Assembly (NCBI RefSeq): GCF_041146795.1
Contig: NC_135174.1
Coordinates: 24,452,878-24,516,877, forward strand
Length of the DNA stretch: 64,000 nucleotides
Reading direction: 5' to 3'
Source of the DNA: Maylandia zebra
Taxonomy: Eukaryota > Chordata > Actinopteri > Cichliformes > Cichlidae
Part shown: one piece after another, positions 59,426 to 64,000 of the stretch
Position numbering within the stretch: the stretch's first letter is position 1
How the letters are laid out: every line of letters begins with the position of its first letter
Program-made: the position numbers and the translations under genes
The notes under the pieces: model-generated
Told to the model about the DNA's origin: nothing
The model's database searches: none
What the model saw: only the letters and a program-made list of their open reading frames with translations

Positions 59426-62400
59426 TACAGATTAAAGTACTTGAGGAGTTTAAGAAAGGTAACTAAAACTTGTGTACTTGCATTGTGGTTTACAAGCAGC
59501 TCCTCAGTCTGCACAGCTAAGGCTATTATTGTAAACTGCAGTAGACTCGACAGCCGTCAAAGATACATCTTCTACCTCCAAAGAGCCAAGGCGAATCTGT
59601 GGGCTTTGAAACCTGATTAAACCGAGCCAACTGGCCGCACAACTGTGGCAGTCAAAAACAATTATCTGTACGAGTACATCTCATGACAGGGAGGCTCTCA
59701 GTTACAGCTTCTATCATTCTTTTTAACTGTACTTTGCTTTAGTGCCTCTTGGGACGACAGAAATATGACAAACAAAGTTTACATCATTATTTTTGACTGC
59801 GTGCAAATTCCACTTTTGGCCTTTTTAATATGAGTGCTAAAACTAAAAAGCACAAAAATAATTTCTGGTGATTTCCATCCAAAAACTCCAAAAATGCTCC
59901 TGCACACATCTTCATTTGGAAAATCAAATGCTGCAGATAATCTTCACACAATACCTAAAATGCAGTGAAGCTCCAACCACATTGGATGTTCCCACCAAAC
60001 CCTTGGTTCTCATTACAGGAATTCTCTCAGCAGTAATTGCTCAAAAACATTTGCAATAATTATAACCAGGCTATAACTGACACACTACAGGCTTCAGCAA
60101 GTTCATGACAATACATATCTGACAGGCTTTAAAGGCTCGTTACTCCAGGGTGCATTCCTTAAACCAGTTTTTACAGTAACGTTTTCACAGAAATCGACAA
60201 CACTGTTATAACATTATGTGAACCTGCCCGATTCTATGCCTTGTTTAAACCTAATCAAGCCAACTCCTCCCAACTATTCAGCATGGATTATAAAAATGAC
60301 ATCTTAAGTTGCTTAATATTGGATGCAAGTACAAGAAAATTACCTTAAAGATTGTTTGATTTCACTTTGAAAGAGTTTATAAGCTGTGACTAATCGATTT
60401 CCTGTGATTAATGAGTAATTATCCATTCACCGTTTATTCATAGAAACGGTGTTCGAGTTGCCAGGTTGTAGAAGGTCCTACTAGAAATAATGCATGAACT
60501 CTGCAGGTATAAAGGTTAGTAAATCATTAATTAAGGGGTCAACAGGTTGGGACATGCAGCACCTCTTTCACAGAGTGTGAGCTGCCCAACAGTCTACTGA
60601 TGTTTTCTTGGTGAAGACAATCAATTGTCATGCTGGAAGAGATAAAGGGATTATTCAGAACCTGGCAAGCTCCAAGTAATTCTTATGGATGTTGTGTAAA
60701 ATCTTTGTAACTCATTAAGCATTAATACACATATTTTTACCCCTGCCTTGGTCATGATTTATTCACACTACCTGACATTTATTGCATCACGTGACTCCCC
60801 CAGGACAATCACAAGGAGTACCCATCAAGAATTATTTTCTCTGGATAAAAAAAAAAAAAGCTCTAATGCAAAAACACTCCACGCACACAAACTCCAAGCG
60901 AGACAATATGCTAAGCTTTCTTGGAAAACCCATTTGACAGAGATCACCCGAGAGGGTGTTGGAGTAAAGCCCTTTAAAGTTATGACCCCGGGCTGTGCAG
61001 CAAAGCAGAGCAAAGGTGCTTTCATCCCAGGATGTTTCTTTTTTATTATTAGTTTTTGTGATGTTAAAGCTGATAAAAACCCTCAGATATCACCTGAAAT
61101 TCCAAATGTCTTACTGACATCTTATACCTGACAAATGTTTGACAAAGTGAAGCAAAATATGAAGCACATGCTGTGTACAGATGGTATGTTTGGTCCACTT
61201 TAAGTCTGGCTGCAGGAGGTTCAGAAGCATAGTGTTACACTTAAAACACGGGTCTGCTATCAAGTGCCACTGGCAACTAGCACCGGATACAGTTTACAAA
61301 GTGACGGTATGCAAGTGGTGCCGTATAACGGGAAGCTAACAGTATGAAAGATTTATGAATCCTTGACTAGCTGTTCAACTGTGTCCAACACACTCATACC
61401 TAAGCCTGAATGTGAGCACCAACTTTAGAAACCCACATAGCTTAGAGATAAATGGGATTTAAAATAGCACTACCAGTTCCATCTGGAGGAGGGGGATTGA
61501 GAAAACAAATTACAGTGTTTGCTGATCAGTATTGAAAGGTGCCAGGCTCTAAGACAGAGAGAGCCATTACTGTACACCACATTGGCCAATTCATGCCAAA
61601 CCTCACGTAACAACTTAGGGCACATTTACACCCCTGACACCTCAGTCCTGCACACTCAAAGACACACGGTCAGTTCAGAAACGCCAAGGGGTGACCTCGT
61701 GAAGCAGCCTCTTTCCCTTACCAACTGTGGCCTCGGAGCCCCAACAGCTTTTAAAGCTTGAGGTCTTTAGTTTGTTTAGGAAGCAAGACCCAGGCCTCTT
61801 TGGGGCCCAAGCTGGAGGGTGACTAAATTCACCACCAAAGGAACGGCTGTAAACTGAAACACTGTCAATACTGAAAATATCGAGAAGGAAAGACATTTTC
61901 CAGAGTGGAGCTACTGCTGGGTTTATTTTTCTGAAAGCCCCTGTATACTGTTCTTATTATATCTTTGGCAAATGTTAATAATCGTGAGATAAAGTTTGTA
62001 CTGAAACAGCCAAAAAGTTCAGAAAAAGATTACAGAAATTATTGTTGTGTTTATATTTAAGGTAAAGAAAGACCTTACAAATATTAATGAGAGATCCCCA
62101 GAGACCAGGTGTTCCTCCTATGAGCAAGCACTTGGTGGTGGATGACAGAAAATCCCTTTCAACAGGAATGGACACTAGTGGCATTTGAAGAGTATCTTAG
62201 AGCAAAACAGCATTCCTAGTAATGTGAGACAAGCCCGCTGCCATTTTTAAACCAGAACTTTGGCCAGAAGAGGAAAATATGGACCAGAAAATATATCACA
62301 GGACACCCAGGATGATCATCAATCTGATGAATAATTCCCAACCAGAGTTATGACAAAGTATATTTTGTCTTTATGGGACATTATCTAAAGAAACAGATCT

Positions 62401-62560
62401 CGTTCCACCTGACACAGATCGTGACCAAGATTTTTGCAAGCCCATGTTACACAGTATCTCATGCAGTTAACCTGCATAATTGCAGTTTCTGCACAGTGTC
62501 ATGCGCAGACACTTTAAAAGTGATACAAATTAACTTGGGACCAGTTTCGATATGCAGCTA

Positions 62561-62561
<1 letters not shown>

Positions 62562-62597
<36 letters not shown>
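62562..62597 (+). repeat. A36 homopolymer
   Basis: About 36 consecutive A. It could be a retroposon tail, but the upstream sequence shows no SINE or gene copy I can recognise and no flanking duplication is evident. Confidence 0.85.
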
Positions 62598-62601
<4 letters not shown>

Positions 62602-63240
62602 CTAATCTGGGCGCACACTGGCTAGTTCTAATCTAGTTCAACAAAAGCACACGAGCATCACTGGAATACACTGACAAGACATATTAATACAATCTGCCTG
62701 ACATTGTGTAGGAACTTCCCTTAAGAGCTCTGACCCATGTTGGGTAATGAACACAGAAACATAGAATGTCAACACTGGATTGTATAGAGGTGAGGCCAAC
62801 ACGTTAGGCAGGATTTATACTCCTGCGTTATACTTCCTCACCTTAGGTGTAGACTGCACTCTGCACCTACCTAGAAATATAACCAGAGGCCACCTCAAGG
62901 AGACTTGCAATGACTATGATCGACCTGTTCAGTACCAATATTTCCTTCTACGCATTCCTCTGACCTACCTGTAACCTTGAGTCATCATGAGCCAAGGTGT
63001 GAATTCTGTTAGATATTACCAACACCTTGCTATCATAATACGTTATTAAAGGTCAAAGTGTGAGTCAAACACCTGAGAACGGATCTCAAGACTGCATTAC
63101 AGGTGGATGATAGTTGGCTATCTGCAAAAACTAAAAGAGAAGTCCAGTTTCTTTCCACTTAAGCGCTTAAGACTGCAATGACCTGGATGACTGAGAAGCT
63201 ATAGAGACAGTATGCAGATTCAGTGCAGAAGTATTCATTA

Positions 63241-63355
63241 AGCTTTAGGCTCTTTGACCTGAGCAGCTTTGGCAGGTCGGAGCATATTGTCCTGCTGGGT
63301 GAGGTTGAAGCCGTCAGGGAGAGCTGTCCCAGGGGTTGGGGGAGGTTGCTTGGGA
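63241..63355 (-). other. Unassigned coding-like patch ending in a stop
   Basis: On the minus strand 63354-63241 reads KQPPPTPGTALPDGFNLTQQ followed by DNMLRPAKAAQVKEPKA and TAA. The 38-codon stretch has natural-looking composition in a region otherwise AT-rich. The only upstream acceptor is weak (tatcccaag). It could be the last exon of a gene nested in wnk4 intron 1, or a retrocopy fragment. I do not recognise the protein. Confidence 0.35.
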
Positions 63356-63489
63356 TATAATGTTTAGCTAGATGGTTTATGTTAAAGCATCATCCCCATG
63401 CATGGCAGAAGTCAAGGTTTCCCAAAAGAACATTGCATTGTAAGGAGATGATCAATATTATTGACTTCACCTGTCAGCAGCTTTAATGT

Positions 63490-64000
63490 TGCGGCCCATC
63501 AATCCGGTTGTTCAGTGATGACGCGACGAATCCTACTTCCGGGTCTAAAGTAGTCTGCGTTTAATATGGCTTTTGTGTTGTTAACATGTTTAATGTTATG
63601 TATTTTCTTCTATTTGATCTCAAAAAGCTCCTAAAACAGTCAGTGATCACTGTTGACCTCCCTCGGCTTTTATTACCACTAATCATTTATTTAAGCTCAG
63701 TTTTTAAAACCTTAGGATGAAACTACAGCCCAGCCTATGCAGCAGTATATGAATGACTAACCTCATATGTGGATGGATCTCAGTTGTTCTCCTGGCTGAA
63801 GTTTGGTCCTTTTACAGCATCCTGCCATGCGATTACATTTGTTCCTGACCACCGACAACACTCACATTAACTTTTATTGAGTGGAGAAAAAAGTTAGCTT
63901 GTTTATATTAAGCTAACATAGCTGTGTTGCTAGCGGTCACATAGCACATCATTATATACCAGCTAGCCCAACTTCAGTAACCCTACAAACGTCACTGCTG
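63490..64000. repeat. Dispersed repeat running off the right edge
   Basis: 'gatgacgcgacgaatcctac', 'ttccgggtctaaagtagtct' and later 'agctaacatagctgtgttgc' and 'cccaacttcagtaaccctac' are familiar teleost repeat text. The element continues past the window, so its class and ends cannot be given. Confidence 0.45.

Larger units (their letters stand above)
53174..63235. other. wnk4 intron 1 (partial), no exon found
   Basis: Upstream of the first visible kinase exon I searched the minus strand for the glycine-loop exon (VYKGLDTE, VEVAWCELQ) and did not find it. The sequence is AT-rich with dispersed repeats (56175, 58060, 59095) and poly-A runs such as 62562-62597. The missing exon probably lies beyond 64000. 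Confidence 0.6.

Noticed and set aside
53174-63235. wnk4 exon 1 within the window
   Set aside because: No minus-strand sequence encoding the WNK glycine loop or VAWCEL-type motif was found, so it is taken to be off-window.

Overview
The window is vertebrate genomic DNA, and everything recognisable points to a percomorph teleost, possibly cichlid-like. It has compact exons with GT-AG introns, fish-type Tc1/mariner and hAT-derived repeats, tRNA-derived SINEs, and orthologues of human 17q21.31 genes in the human order. No bacterial, CRISPR or rRNA features are present. Exons were called by eye from splice consensus, reading-frame phase and remembered family sequences. For cntd1, coa3 and wnk4 every junction called keeps frame.

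Layout. (1) 1-9.5 kb is mostly non-coding, with degenerate Tc1 pieces, a (TG)n/G27 tract, a CpG-rich patch near 3.5-3.8 kb and one possible short first exon at 2.11-2.24 kb. (2) About 9.56-13.0 kb (+) is a RING-CH E3 ligase gene of the MARCH7/MARCH10 class, best fitting marchf10; its 5' and 3' ends are uncertain. (3) 13,265-20,030 (-) is cntd1, seven coding exons giving a complete 312-aa reading frame and including a GC-AG intron. (4) 20,399-22.1 kb (+) is coa3, two exons and 100 aa, head-to-head with cntd1 over a 368-bp shared promoter. (5) About 22.2-53.2 kb (-) is wnk4: 18 coding exons (1,293 codons) plus a terminal exon that starts with the stop codon. The first exon (N-terminus and start of the kinase domain) lies beyond the right edge. 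(6) 53.2-64 kb appears to be wnk4 intron 1, with repeats and one short coding-like patch that I cannot assign.

How the genes relate. The coa3/cntd1 pair shares a promoter. coa3 and wnk4 are tail-to-tail, with poly(A) signals only about 0.1 kb apart. marchf10 and cntd1 are also convergent. wnk4 keeps the features that define the renal/ion-transport regulator: HRDLK and DLG kinase motifs, activation-loop serines, the acidic KLHL3-type degron, an RFQV docking motif and RRxS sites near the C-terminus. The clearest mobile-element story is a recent Tc1-like element, with about 270-bp near-identical inverted repeats and a deleted catalytic core, inserted into a hAT-type MITE whose 8-bp target duplication is still perfect. 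No wholly new biological system was found. The most useful unexplained items are a coding-like patch at 63.24-63.36 kb, an 87-codon antisense ORF at 30.6-30.8 kb, an in-phase extra wnk4 exon, and the GC-AG intron.
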